Origin: Streptomyces chartreusis
GTDB lineage: Bacteria > Actinomycetota > Actinomycetes > Streptomycetales > Streptomycetaceae
Direction: 5' to 3'
Length of the DNA stretch: 64,000 bases
NCBI RefSeq assembly: GCF_008704715.1
Contig: NZ_CP023689.1
Location: forward strand, 8,990,001 to 9,054,000
The position numbers were made by a program, and so were the translations under genes. Below are positions 7,852 to 17,268 of this stretch, piece by piece (the stretch's first letter is position 1; each line of letters opens with the position of its first letter). The notes beneath the pieces were generated by a model that was not told the DNA's origin, did no database searches, and saw nothing but the letters and a program-made list of their open reading frames with translations.

Positions 7852-8463
7852 GTGGCCACCAAGGTGCGCACGGCAGACACACGCGAGCGCATCCTGACCG
7901 CGGCGTGCGAGGTCATCGCCGACATCGGCTTCGAGAAGATCCGCATGCGCATGGTCGCCGAGCGGGCCGGTGTGTCGACGGCGTTGCTGCACTACCACTT
8001 CGACACCCGCGAGAAGCTGTTCACCGAGGCGATGACGCACTCCTTCGCCAGCACCGCCCTCGACGTCGACCGCGACGCGGGGACGGCGCCGGCGGCGGTC
8101 ATCCTGGCCCGCATCGTGCGCAACCTGCTGCCCACCGACCCCGAACTCCACCAGGACTGGCGGCTGTGGCAGGAGCTGTGGGTGCGGGCCCTGCGCGACG
8201 AGACCACCCGGGTCTTCGCCGTCGACCTGTACGCCCAGCTGCACGGCTGGGTGTCCGACGCGATACGGCGCGGCATCGCCTCCGGCGAGTTCACACCGGC
8301 CGACGTCGACGACCTCAGCACCCTCGTGCTGTCCCTGAGCGACGGCTACGGCATCCGGCTGATGCTGCGCGACCCGACGGTCACCCTCGACTCGGCGCTC
8401 GCGTCCATCTGGCGCCACGTGGCCGGCGCGCTCGGCCTGCCGGCCGCCGTACCCACGGACTGA
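7852..8463 (+). CDS. TetR-family regulator, likely repressor of the acyl-CoA operon
   Basis: A 203-aa TetR/AcrR protein. The N-terminal helix-turn-helix runs through about residues 8-55, with VAERAGVSTALLHYHFDTREKL as the recognition segment. The C-terminal domain is helical and should bind a ligand, perhaps an acyl-CoA. The GTG at 7852 is chosen because GAGGGGAG lies about 8 nt upstream; a longer in-frame start at 7801 would overlap the previous stop and lacks a better site. It is the last gene of the operon and the best candidate to bind the paired operators at 168-187 and 227-246. Confidence 0.85.
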   Translation: MATKVRTADTRERILTAACEVIADIGFEKIRMRMVAERAGVSTALLHYHFDTREKLFTEAMTHSFASTALDVDRDAGTAPAAVILARIVRNLLPTDPELHQDWRLWQELWVRALRDETTRVFAVDLYAQLHGWVSDAIRRGIASGEFTPADVDDLSTLVLSLSDGYGIRLMLRDPTVTLDSALASIWRHVAGALGLPAAVPTD

Positions 8464-8569
8464 CGCCCGGCCGGGCTGGGTACCCGGCGAAGGTGAGTAC
8501 GGCTACTCAGGCCACCGGGCGCGGCCCGGGGCATCGTGGGGAACCGATCACGACCTCAGGGGGTTCGAC

Positions 8570-8899
8570 ATGGCCGGTTCTCAGCGCTCCTTCGTCCAGG
8601 TGACGCGCCACCACCTGGTCAATCCAGCGGCACTGGCCTACCTCGCGCTGGTGGTCGCCGTCCTGGTCTGGACGGGTGTGGACGCCCTGTTCGTCGAGCA
8701 CCAGGACGCGAGCCTCGCCGGGATATGGGCCTTCGTCGTCACCGGGCCGACGTCCTGGCTGTTCCTGATGCTGCCGGGCGTGCTGCCCTGGGCCGGTGTC
8801 GTCGTCGGCGCCCTGGTCCAGGCGGCGGTGCTCGGCGCCGCGTACCACCGGCTCTCGGGCCGTCTGCACCACCACCGCGCCCGCCCGAACGGCGCGTGA
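8570..8899 (+). CDS. Small membrane protein (109 aa)
   Basis: It has about three hydrophobic segments (roughly residues 19-40, 50-72 and 74-95) and a His/Arg-rich cytoplasmic-looking tail. It resembles small Streptomyces-specific membrane proteins annotated as SCO4225 family, but I cannot verify that assignment. It is alone, ending 5 nt from the stop of the convergent SpoIIE gene. A ribosome site (AGGGGG) lies 8 nt before the ATG. No function is known. Confidence 0.65.
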   Translation: MAGSQRSFVQVTRHHLVNPAALAYLALVVAVLVWTGVDALFVEHQDASLAGIWAFVVTGPTSWLFLMLPGVLPWAGVVVGALVQAAVLGAAYHRLSGRLHHHRARPNGA

Positions 8900-8903
8900 C
8901 GCC

Positions 8904-11348
8904 TCAGATGCCCGGATCGGCCGGCTCCGGCGACAGGGGCTGCTCGGTCCAGATGGTCTTGCTGTTGCGGCCGTAGCGGGTGCCCCAGCGCTCGGAGAGC
9001 TGGGCCACCAGGAACAGGCCGCGGCCGCCCTCGTCGGTGCTGCGCGCCTGGCGCAGATGCGGTGAGGTGCTGCTGGAGTCGGAGACCTCGCAGATGAGAT
9101 GGCCGTTGCGGATCAGCCGCAGCACCACCGGCCCGCCGGCGTACCGGTAGGCGTTCGTGACCAGCTCGCTCACGATCAGCTCGGTGGTGAAGGCCAGCTC
9201 CTCCAGCCCCCACTCCGTCAGCCGCTCCGTCACCAGCGCCCGGGCCCGGCCGGCCGCCGTGGGCTCGGCGGGCAGCTCCCAGGTGGCCACGTCCTCGGCC
9301 GCCAGCACCCGGGTCCGGCCCAGCAGCAGCGTGACGTCGTCGGCCGGCCGGTCCGGCAGCATCACGTCCTCCACCGCCTTGCACGTGTGCTCCAGCGACC
9401 GCGCCGGACCGGTCAGTGTGTCGTGCAGCAGCGTCAGGCCCTGGTCGATGTCGCGGTCACCGGCCAGCAGCAGGCCGTCGCTGTACAGGGCGATCAGGCT
9501 GCCCTCCGCCAGTTCGAGCTCGGCCGTCTCGTACGGCAGCCCGCCGAGGCCGAGCGGCAGTCCGGCGGGGACGTCGAGCGGACACAACCGGCCGTCGGGC
9601 CCCAGGAGCGTCGGCGGCGGATGGCCCGCGCGGGCCACGGCGCAGTGCCGGGAGACCGGGTCGTAGATCGCGTACACGCAGGTCGCGCCCATGATCTGCG
9701 GGGTGGTGTCCTCGGCCTGCCGCTGTTCGGTGGCCAGCTGGTCCACCAGGTCGTCCAGCCGGGCCAGGACCTCGTCCGGGGCCAGGTCGAGGTGCGCGAG
9801 GGTCCGCACGGCGGCGCGCAGCCGGCCCATCGTCGCCGAGGCGTGCATGCCGTGGCCCACCACGTCGCCGACCACCAGCGCGACGCGCAGCCCCGACAGC
9901 GGGATGACGTCGAACCAGTCGCCGCCGACCCCGGTGGAGGCCTGTGCGGGCAGATAGCGGTGGGCCGTCTCCAGCGCCGGGTGCGCGGGCACCTCGCCCG
10001 GCAGCAGGCTGCGCTGGAGGGCCTCGGCGGCGTTGTGCTGCTGGGTGTAGCGGCGGGCGTTGTCGATGCAGACGGCGGCGCGGGCGGCGAAGTCCACCGC
10101 CAGGGTCAGATCGTCCTCCTCGAACGGCTCCGGCTGCTTCGAACGCCACAGACAGACCAGCCCCAGGACCACACCGCGCGCGGCGAGCGGCACCACCATC
10201 AGGGAGTGGACGCCCATCGCCAGCGCCCGCGCGGCCCGCTCCGGCTCGGCGTCGAACCAGCCGGAGTTGCCCTCCAGCACGGGCAGCAGGACCGGACGCC
10301 GCTCGGCCAGGCACTTCGTCGGCGCGGTCCGCTCGGGGAAGAAGAACAGATGGCCCTCCGGATACATCACCGACGTCGCCTCGGGCCGGATGCCGCGGGC
10401 CGCCATCCTGCGCAGCGGGCCCATGGAGTCCGGGGCCGGTTCCTCTCCCCGGGGCACCGGTTCCAGCAGGTCCACCGAGACGGCGTCGGCGAGCTCGGGA
10501 ACCGCGGCCTCGGCCAGCTCACGCGCGGTCGTGGCCACGTCCAGGGTCCTGCCGATCCGGGTGCCCGCCTCGTTGAGCAGCGCCAGCCGCCGCCGGGCCC
10601 GATGGCGTTCGGTGACGTCCTCGACGATCTCGGTGACGCCCAGCACCCGCCCGGAGGGGTCCTGCATCCGGAACGCGGAGATGGAGATCACCAGCTCCCG
10701 GTGGGGGTCGTGCAGCAGCCGCGCGTGCTGCTCGGCGAAGATCACCGGCTGGCCCGTCTCCAGGACCGACCGCAGCTTGGCCTCGGCCTGGTCCGCGTCG
10801 GGGCCGAACAGGAACTCGCCGGCCCGCCGCCCGCGGTACGCCTTCGGCGGCAGCCCGCCGAACCGCGCGATCGCCCGGTTCACCCTCAGCACACGCAGGT
10901 CCGGACCGAGCACCACGACCCCCACCGGGGACCGGCGGAACAGGCCGTCCAGCACCGACCGGTCGATCTCCCACTGGGCGATGTCCTCGGCGAGCGAGCC
11001 GATGAGGAGCCACTCGTCGGAGTCCAGCCGACGCACCCGCCGGGCCCTGAACCCCACGAACACGCGGTGCCCCGCACGGTTGCGCACCGGCAGCAGCCCG
11101 AACCAGCCGCCCGCGCGTCGGCACGCGACGGTCGCCCGGGCGATCACGGCCTCGTCCCCGTCGGCGACCAGGACCTCGCGCACCGGCCGGCCCAGCACCT
11201 CGTCGGGCTCGTACCCGAGGAGCGTGGTGGCCTGATCGCTCCACGCGACGACGTGTCCGCGGTCGTCCAGCACCGCCGACGCGGATCGGTGGACCGAGAA
11301 AGGATCCTCCGGGCTCTCACTGAGCGACGTCGGGGATGTGTCGTGCAT
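8904..11348 (-). CDS. PAS-PAS-GAF-SpoIIE phosphatase with C-terminal anti-sigma kinase domain
   Basis: An 814-aa cytosolic sensor-regulator. Two PAS-like regions come first (about 25-260), then a GAF domain (about 270-430). A PP2C/SpoIIE phosphatase follows, with metal-binding motifs GVGGDWFDV and VGDVVGHGMHA. A HATPase domain of the RsbW/SpoIIAB type closes the protein (ELVTNAYRYA near its start, EGGRGLFLV near its end). Proteins with both phosphatase and kinase modules control anti-sigma-antagonist phosphorylation, and so a stress sigma factor. The start at 11348 is uncertain: neither it nor an in-frame ATG at 11417 has a good ribosome site. No sigma or antagonist gene is adjacent. Confidence 0.82.
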   Translation of the reverse strand: MHDTSPTSLSESPEDPFSVHRSASAVLDDRGHVVAWSDQATTLLGYEPDEVLGRPVREVLVADGDEAVIARATVACRRAGGWFGLLPVRNRAGHRVFVGFRARRVRRLDSDEWLLIGSLAEDIAQWEIDRSVLDGLFRRSPVGVVVLGPDLRVLRVNRAIARFGGLPPKAYRGRRAGEFLFGPDADQAEAKLRSVLETGQPVIFAEQHARLLHDPHRELVISISAFRMQDPSGRVLGVTEIVEDVTERHRARRRLALLNEAGTRIGRTLDVATTARELAEAAVPELADAVSVDLLEPVPRGEEPAPDSMGPLRRMAARGIRPEATSVMYPEGHLFFFPERTAPTKCLAERRPVLLPVLEGNSGWFDAEPERAARALAMGVHSLMVVPLAARGVVLGLVCLWRSKQPEPFEEDDLTLAVDFAARAAVCIDNARRYTQQHNAAEALQRSLLPGEVPAHPALETAHRYLPAQASTGVGGDWFDVIPLSGLRVALVVGDVVGHGMHASATMGRLRAAVRTLAHLDLAPDEVLARLDDLVDQLATEQRQAEDTTPQIMGATCVYAIYDPVSRHCAVARAGHPPPTLLGPDGRLCPLDVPAGLPLGLGGLPYETAELELAEGSLIALYSDGLLLAGDRDIDQGLTLLHDTLTGPARSLEHTCKAVEDVMLPDRPADDVTLLLGRTRVLAAEDVATWELPAEPTAAGRARALVTERLTEWGLEELAFTTELIVSELVTNAYRYAGGPVVLRLIRNGHLICEVSDSSSTSPHLRQARSTDEGGRGLFLVAQLSERWGTRYGRNSKTIWTEQPLSPEPADPGI

Positions 11349-11530
11349 CGCCCACCCATCTCGCGCCGTTCCCGGGGCCCGCGGTGCGTCGCCCCGGCCG
11401 GTCCTGCGGTCGCGCATGCTCGGATTCGTAGCGGCTCACTCCCAGTATCGGCCGGACGGGCACCGCGCGCTTCGTCGCCGCGGCCGGGGCGTCCACTCGG
11501 AGGACGCCCGCACCCGGCCCGTGGCCCGGT

Positions 11531-13606
11531 TCATCGGGGCAGGGCCCGGGCTAGAAGCACCGCCACGTCGTCATCCGCCACCTCGGGCATCAGATGGGCC
11601 AACAGGTCGTCGCAGACCCGGTCCAGCGGATGCTCCGGATGCCGCAGCTCCCGCGCCAGGCGGAGCATGCCCTGGTCGAGATCGGTGCCTCGGGCCTCGA
11701 TCAGACCGTCGGTGTAGATCACCAGGAGGCTGTGCGGCGCGAGGATCACCTCCTGCAGCTCGCCGTCCTGCCCGCCCACCCCCAGCGGCGGCCCCGCGGG
11801 CCCGTCCAGGAAGGCGACCGCCCCGTGCGCGTCCGCGACCACGGGCGGCGGGTGTCCCGCCCTGGCGATCACACAGCTGCCGTCGGTGGGATCGTGCACG
11901 GCGTACAGACAGGTCGCCATCTCGTTGTCGCCCAGGTCCGCCACGGTGGCGTCCAGCGAGCGCAGCACCTGGTCGGGCGGGGTGTCACGGCGCGCCAGGG
12001 TCCGTACGGCGGTGCGCAGCTGGCCCATGACCGCCGCCGCGTGGATGCCGTGCCCCATCACGTCCCCGATCACCAGCGCGGTCCGGCCGTCCGACAGGGC
12101 GATCGCGTCGAACCAGTCGCCGCCCACCTCGTGGTCGCCGGCCGGCAGATAGCGGGCGGTGAGCTCCAGTCCGCCGACGGCGGGCAGGGACGGGTTCATC
12201 AGGCTGCGCTGGAGGGTGAGCGCCGCCTCGCGCTCCCGGCTGTACATGCGCGCGTTGTCGATGTTCAGCGCCGCCCGGGCCACCAGCTCGTCGATCAGCA
12301 GGGTGTCCTGGTCGTCGAAGGGTTCACGGTCCCGGGTCCGGGTCACCACCACGGCGCCGAGCACCGTGCCCCGGGCCACCATCGGGATCAGCCGGGCCGC
12401 ACCCACCCGGGCGCGCAGGTACTCGCGCAGCGGGTCGGCGCCGGGGGAGGGGATCAGCGGGCCGATGTCGGACAGGTACAGGTTCATCGGCCGGCCCTCG
12501 CTGATGACCTGCTCGTACACCGAGCCCGGCGGGACCTGGAGGGTGCTGCCGACCGCGAGCTGATCGGCAGGCGCGGCCGGATCCGTGAAGGACGCCGCGG
12601 CCCGCCGGACCACGCCGTGCGCGGATGCGGCGGTCTCGTCCGGGGCCACCGCCTCCTCCAGGAGCTGGACGTCGGCGGAGTCAGCGAGCCGGGGCACCAG
12701 GACCCGGACCACCTCCTGTGCCGTCTGCGTCAGATCCAGCGTGGAGCCCATCTGCGTGCCCGCCTCCGCCAGCAGCGCCAGGCGCCGCCGCGCCCGCTCC
12801 GCCTCCAGATGGGCCCGCTGCTCCTGCGTGACGTCGATCAGCGAGGCGATCACGCCCACCCGCTGCCCGGCACCGCCGAGCAGGGGGGCGTAGGAGCAGG
12901 ACCACGTCCGCTGCCGTTTGGGGTCCGCCGACGAGCTGGTGTAGCGGTAGTCCACCACCGCCTCGCCCCGGTCGAGGACCCGCCGCATCACCGCCTCCAG
13001 CGCCTCGGTGCCGGCGGCGATCTCGGTCACGCGTCTGCCGATGTGCTCGGCCACCGGGACGCGGTCCATCCGGGCCAGCGCCTCGTTGACCCGCAGGAAC
13101 CGCAGGTCCGGGCCGAGCATGGCCAGGCCGATCGGGGACTGGGCGAACAGTCCCTCCAGGGCCGCCAGCGCGTCCCGCATCCGCTCCACCGCCGACGTCT
13201 CCGCGGCGATGGCCAGCAGGCCCGGCCGCCCCCGCGAATCGGCGAACGGGCAGTGCCACAGCTCCATGTCGACGAGGGTTCCGTCGCGGTGCCGGACCGG
13301 CAGCCGCGCGACCACCGCCGCGCCCGTCCGCACCGACCGGGCAAGACGGTCCGCCAGCTCGTGGTTCTTCTCGGGCACCAGCACACGCTTGGCGTCCTGC
13401 CCCACCATCTGCTCCGGCGTGTGCCCGAGCAGGTCCTGCGCGGCCAGCGACCACTGCACCAGACGCCCGTCGCCGTCGACCACCCACAGGGCGAGCGGGA
13501 GCAGGTCCTCGAACACGCCCGCGTGCCCCGCCGCGGCCGTCAGCCGCGCCGGCCATTCGTCGATCGCGTCGTGCGTTCTGGCACCGCGGTGTATCGCGCC
13601 GACCAT
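11531..13606 (-). CDS. PAS-PAS-GAF-SpoIIE phosphatase
   Basis: A 691-aa protein with two PAS-like domains (about 20-270), a GAF domain (about 285-460) and a C-terminal SpoIIE/RsbU phosphatase with EVGGDWFDA and IGDVMGHGIHA. It lacks the kinase domain of its neighbour and ends right after the phosphatase. The start at 13606 is set by GCGAGG 7 nt upstream; an in-frame ATG at 13651 is less well supported. It lies 182 nt upstream of the related gene in the same orientation, so the pair probably arose by duplication. The expected substrate is a phosphorylated STAS-domain anti-sigma antagonist. Confidence 0.82.
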   Translation of the reverse strand: MVGAIHRGARTHDAIDEWPARLTAAAGHAGVFEDLLPLALWVVDGDGRLVQWSLAAQDLLGHTPEQMVGQDAKRVLVPEKNHELADRLARSVRTGAAVVARLPVRHRDGTLVDMELWHCPFADSRGRPGLLAIAAETSAVERMRDALAALEGLFAQSPIGLAMLGPDLRFLRVNEALARMDRVPVAEHIGRRVTEIAAGTEALEAVMRRVLDRGEAVVDYRYTSSSADPKRQRTWSCSYAPLLGGAGQRVGVIASLIDVTQEQRAHLEAERARRRLALLAEAGTQMGSTLDLTQTAQEVVRVLVPRLADSADVQLLEEAVAPDETAASAHGVVRRAAASFTDPAAPADQLAVGSTLQVPPGSVYEQVISEGRPMNLYLSDIGPLIPSPGADPLREYLRARVGAARLIPMVARGTVLGAVVVTRTRDREPFDDQDTLLIDELVARAALNIDNARMYSREREAALTLQRSLMNPSLPAVGGLELTARYLPAGDHEVGGDWFDAIALSDGRTALVIGDVMGHGIHAAAVMGQLRTAVRTLARRDTPPDQVLRSLDATVADLGDNEMATCLYAVHDPTDGSCVIARAGHPPPVVADAHGAVAFLDGPAGPPLGVGGQDGELQEVILAPHSLLVIYTDGLIEARGTDLDQGMLRLARELRHPEHPLDRVCDDLLAHLMPEVADDDVAVLLARALPR

Positions 13607-13799
13607 GAGGGCACCTCGCTTACACCACCCTCGACCACACAGAAGGCTCACAGACAGCGTAGGCCCGTCCGGTCACCTGGGTACCCGTGGTGACCGGGCC
13701 GGGTGTCCGCCGACCGGCGAGTGGCCCGGCTCACATGGCGTTATGAGGGAGCCGCCGACACCATGGGTGTCCGTCTCCGGCAGGCTGAAGGGATCAAGA

Positions 13800-16700
13800 A
13801 TGTTCCGCAAGGTGCTGGTCGCCAACCGCGGTGAGATCGCGATTCGCGCTTTCCGCGCAGGCTACGAGCTGGGCGCGCGCACCGTCGCCGTCTTCCCGCA
13901 CGAGGACCGCAACTCCCTGCACCGGCTGAAGGCCGACGAGGCGTACGAGATCGGCCAACCGGGACATCCGGTGCGGGCCTACCTCTCCGTGGAGGAGATC
14001 GTCCGTGCGGCACGCCGGGCCGGAGCGGACGCCGTCTATCCGGGCTACGGATTCCTGTCCGAGAACCCCGATCTGGCGCGGGCCTGCGAAGAGGCCGGCA
14101 TCACCTTCGTCGGACCGAGCGCGGACATCCTGGAGCTGACCGGCAACAAGGCCCGCGCGGTAGCCGCCGCGCGCGAGGCGGGCGTGCCGGTGCTCGGATC
14201 GTCGGCGCCGTCCAACGACGTGGACGAGCTCGTCGCCGCCGCCGACGCCATCGGCTTCCCCGTGTTCGTCAAGGCCGTCGCGGGCGGCGGCGGCCGCGGT
14301 ATGCGCCGCGTCGAGGAACCCGCGCAGCTGCGCGAGTCCATCGAGGCGGCGTCCCGCGAGGCGGCGTCCGCCTTCGGCGACGCCACGGTGTTCCTGGAGA
14401 AGGCCGTCGTCGAGCCCCGCCACATCGAGGTGCAGATCCTCGCCGACGGGCAGGGCAACGTCATCCACCTCTTCGAGCGGGACTGCTCGCTGCAGCGCCG
14501 CCACCAGAAGGTCATCGAGCTGGCGCCCGCGCCGAACCTCGACCCGGAGCTGCGCGACCGGATCTGCGCCGACGCCGTGCGCTTCGCCCGGCAGATCGGC
14601 TACCGCAACGCCGGCACCGTGGAGTTCCTGCTCGACCGCGACGGCAACCACGTCTTCATCGAGATGAACCCGCGCATCCAGGTCGAGCACACGGTGACCG
14701 AGGAGGTCACCGACGTCGACCTGGTGCAGTCGCAGCTGCGCATCGCCGCCGGCGAGACCCTGGCCGACCTCGGCCTCGCCCAGGACACCGTCAGGCTGCG
14801 CGGCGCGGCCCTCCAGTGCCGTATCACCACCGAGGACCCGGCCAACGGCTTCCGCCCGGACACCGGCCGGATCAGCGCCTACCGCTCGCCGGGCGGCTCG
14901 GGCATCCGGCTCGACGGCGGAACCACCCACGCCGGCACGGAGATCAGCGCGCACTTCGACTCGATGCTGGTCAAACTCACCTGCCGGGGCAGGGACTTCA
15001 GCGCCGCGGTGGGCCGCGCCCGGCGCGCCGTCGCAGAGTTCCGCATCCGCGGTGTGGCCACCAACATCCCCTTCCTGCAAGCGGTCCTCGACGACCCCGA
15101 CTTCCAGGCCGGCCGGGTCACCACGTCGTTCATCGAGCAGCGCCCGCACCTGCTGACGGCCCGTCACTCCGCCGACCGCGGCACCAAGCTGCTGACCTAC
15201 CTGGCCGACGTCACCGTCAACAAGCCGCACGGCGAACGGCCCGATCTGCTCGACCCGTTGACCAAGGTGCCCGCGCTGCCCGCCGGTGACCCGCCCGCCG
15301 GGACCCGGCAGAAGCTCGCCGAACTCGGCCCGGAGGGCTTCGCGAGCTGGCTGCGCGCCTCGCCGACCATCGGCGTCACCGACACCACGTTCCGCGACGC
15401 CCACCAGTCGCTGCTCGCCACCCGGGTGCGCACCAAGGACATGCTCGCCATCGCCCCGGTGGTGGCCCGCACCCTGCCCCAGCTGCTGTCCCTGGAGTGC
15501 TGGGGCGGCGCGACCTACGACGTCGCCCTGCGCTTCCTCGCCGAGGACCCGTGGGAGCGCCTCGCGGCCCTGCGGGAGGCCGCGCCGAACATCTGCCTCC
15601 AGATGCTGCTGCGCGGCCGCAACACCGTCGGCTACACGCCGTACCCCACCGAGGTGACCGACGCGTTCGTGCAGGAGGCGGCGGCCACCGGCATCGACAT
15701 CTTCCGCATCTTCGACGCCCTCAACGACGTCGACCAGATGCGGCCCGCGATCGAGGCGGTACGGGAGACCGGCACCGGCGTCGCGGAGGTCGCCCTGTGC
15801 TACACCTCCGACCTGTCCGACCCGGCGGAGCGCCTGTACACCCTCGACTACTACCTGCGCCTGGCCGAGCGGATCGTCGACGCCGGCGCCCATGTCATCG
15901 CCGTGAAGGACATGGCGGGCCTGCTGCGGGCACCGGCCGCGGCGAAGCTGGTGTCGGCGCTGCGCCGGGAGTTCGACCTGCCGGTCCATGTGCACACCCA
16001 CGACACCGCGGGCGGTCAGCTCGCCACCTACCTGGCCGCGATCCAGGCCGGCGCGGACGCGGTCGACGGGGCCGTGGCGTCCATGGCGGGCACCACCTCG
16101 CAGCCGTCGCTGTCGGCGATCGTCGCCGCGACCGACCACTCCGAGCGCCCCACCGGCCTCGACCTCCAGGCCGTCGGCGACCTGGAGCCGTACTGGGAGA
16201 GCGTCCGCAAGGTCTACGCCCCCTTCGAGGCGGGCCTGGCCTCGCCGACCGGCCGTGTCTACCACCACGAGATCCCCGGCGGTCAGCTCTCCAACCTGCG
16301 CACCCAGGCGGTCGCGCTCGGCCTCGGCGACCGGTTCGAGGAGATCGAGGCGATGTACGCCGCCGCCGACCGGATGCTGGGCCGGCTGGTGAAGGTCACG
16401 CCCTCGTCGAAGGTGGTGGGCGACCTCGCCCTGCACCTGGTGGGCGCCGGTGTGTCCCCGGCGGACTTCGAGCAGGATCCGGACCGGTTCGACATCCCCG
16501 ACTCCGTCATCGGTTTCCTGCGCGGCGAGCTCGGCACCCCGCCCGGCGGCTGGCCCGAGCCGTTCCGCAGCAAGGCGCTGCGGGGCCGGGCCGAGGCCAA
16601 GCCGGTGCAGGAACTGAGCACCGACGACCGCGAGGGGCTGGCGAAGGACCGGCGCGGCACCCTCAACCGGCTGCTGTTCCCCGCCCCGACGCGTGAGTTC

Positions 16701-17174
16701 GAGACGCACCGGGACAGCTTCGGCGACACCAGCGTGCTGGACAGCAAGGACTTCTTCTACGGGCTTCGCCCGGGCAAGGAGTACGCCGTCGACCTCGAGC
16801 GCGGGGTGCGGCTGCTGATCGAGCTGCAGGCCGTCGGCGACGCGGACGAGCGCGGCATGCGCACCGTGATGTCCACCCTGAACGGCCAGCTGCGGCCGAT
16901 CCAGGTCCGGGACCGGGCCGCCGCCTCGGACGTCCCCGTGACGGAGAAGGCGGACCGGAGCAACACCGGACATGTGGCGGCACCGTTCGCGGGCGTGGTG
17001 ACCCTGACGGTCGCCGAGGGCGACGAGGTGGCGGCCGGTGAGACGGTCGCCACCATCGAGGCGATGAAGATGGAGGCCTCGATCACCGCCGCGAAGGCCG
17101 GCACGGTCGCCAGGCTCGCCATCAACCGCATCCAGCAGGTCGAGGGCGGCGACCTGCTCGTCGAACTGGCCTGA
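13800..17174 (+). CDS. pyc: Pyruvate carboxylase
   Basis: A 1124-aa single-chain, biotin-dependent enzyme making oxaloacetate from pyruvate, bicarbonate and ATP. The biotin carboxylase domain is at about 1-450 (ANRGEIAIRAF at 8-18, GYGFLSENP, ERDCSLQRRHQK). The carboxyltransferase domain begins near 520 with DTTFRDAHQSL. The biotinyl domain is at the C-terminus with Lys1090 in EAMKMEA as the biotin site. Length and order match the family. The start at 13800 follows GAAGGGA. It stands alone, diverging from the SpoIIE gene, and ends at a strong hairpin. Its role is anaplerotic. Confidence 0.97.
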   Translation: MFRKVLVANRGEIAIRAFRAGYELGARTVAVFPHEDRNSLHRLKADEAYEIGQPGHPVRAYLSVEEIVRAARRAGADAVYPGYGFLSENPDLARACEEAGITFVGPSADILELTGNKARAVAAAREAGVPVLGSSAPSNDVDELVAAADAIGFPVFVKAVAGGGGRGMRRVEEPAQLRESIEAASREAASAFGDATVFLEKAVVEPRHIEVQILADGQGNVIHLFERDCSLQRRHQKVIELAPAPNLDPELRDRICADAVRFARQIGYRNAGTVEFLLDRDGNHVFIEMNPRIQVEHTVTEEVTDVDLVQSQLRIAAGETLADLGLAQDTVRLRGAALQCRITTEDPANGFRPDTGRISAYRSPGGSGIRLDGGTTHAGTEISAHFDSMLVKLTCRGRDFSAAVGRARRAVAEFRIRGVATNIPFLQAVLDDPDFQAGRVTTSFIEQRPHLLTARHSADRGTKLLTYLADVTVNKPHGERPDLLDPLTKVPALPAGDPPAGTRQKLAELGPEGFASWLRASPTIGVTDTTFRDAHQSLLATRVRTKDMLAIAPVVARTLPQLLSLECWGGATYDVALRFLAEDPWERLAALREAAPNICLQMLLRGRNTVGYTPYPTEVTDAFVQEAAATGIDIFRIFDALNDVDQMRPAIEAVRETGTGVAEVALCYTSDLSDPAERLYTLDYYLRLAERIVDAGAHVIAVKDMAGLLRAPAAAKLVSALRREFDLPVHVHTHDTAGGQLATYLAAIQAGADAVDGAVASMAGTTSQPSLSAIVAATDHSERPTGLDLQAVGDLEPYWESVRKVYAPFEAGLASPTGRVYHHEIPGGQLSNLRTQAVALGLGDRFEEIEAMYAAADRMLGRLVKVTPSSKVVGDLALHLVGAGVSPADFEQDPDRFDIPDSVIGFLRGELGTPPGGWPEPFRSKALRGRAEAKPVQELSTDDREGLAKDRRGTLNRLLFPAPTREFETHRDSFGDTSVLDSKDFFYGLRPGKEYAVDLERGVRLLIELQAVGDADERGMRTVMSTLNGQLRPIQVRDRAAASDVPVTEKADRSNTGHVAAPFAGVVTLTVAEGDEVAAGETVATIEAMKMEASITAAKAGTVARLAINRIQQVEGGDLLVELA

Positions 17175-17181
17175 GCCGAGA

Positions 17182-17231
17182 CCCGGCCACGCCCCGCGCG
17201 GGGGAACACGTCTGCGCGGGGCGCGGCCGGG
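17182..17231. terminator. Strong hairpin after pyc
   Basis: The arms 17182-17199 and 17214-17231 pair over 18 bp with one A-C mismatch, around a 14-nt loop. There is no U-run, as usual for Streptomyces terminators. It starts 8 nt after the pyc stop codon. Confidence 0.7.
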
Positions 17232-17268
17232 CCCACCGGGTCGGACGTCAGGCACGGAAACTGGCCGT

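Noticed and set aside
9099..11717. Long rightward open frame opposite the SpoIIE gene
   Set aside because: Same explanation: the frame is open because of high GC, with low-complexity Arg/Gln/Gly content and no motif.
13794..17255. Very long leftward open frame opposite pyruvate carboxylase
   Set aside because: It is the high-GC mirror of pyc: the composition is Gly/Arg/Val-rich without any recognisable domain, and it fully overlaps a well-supported gene.
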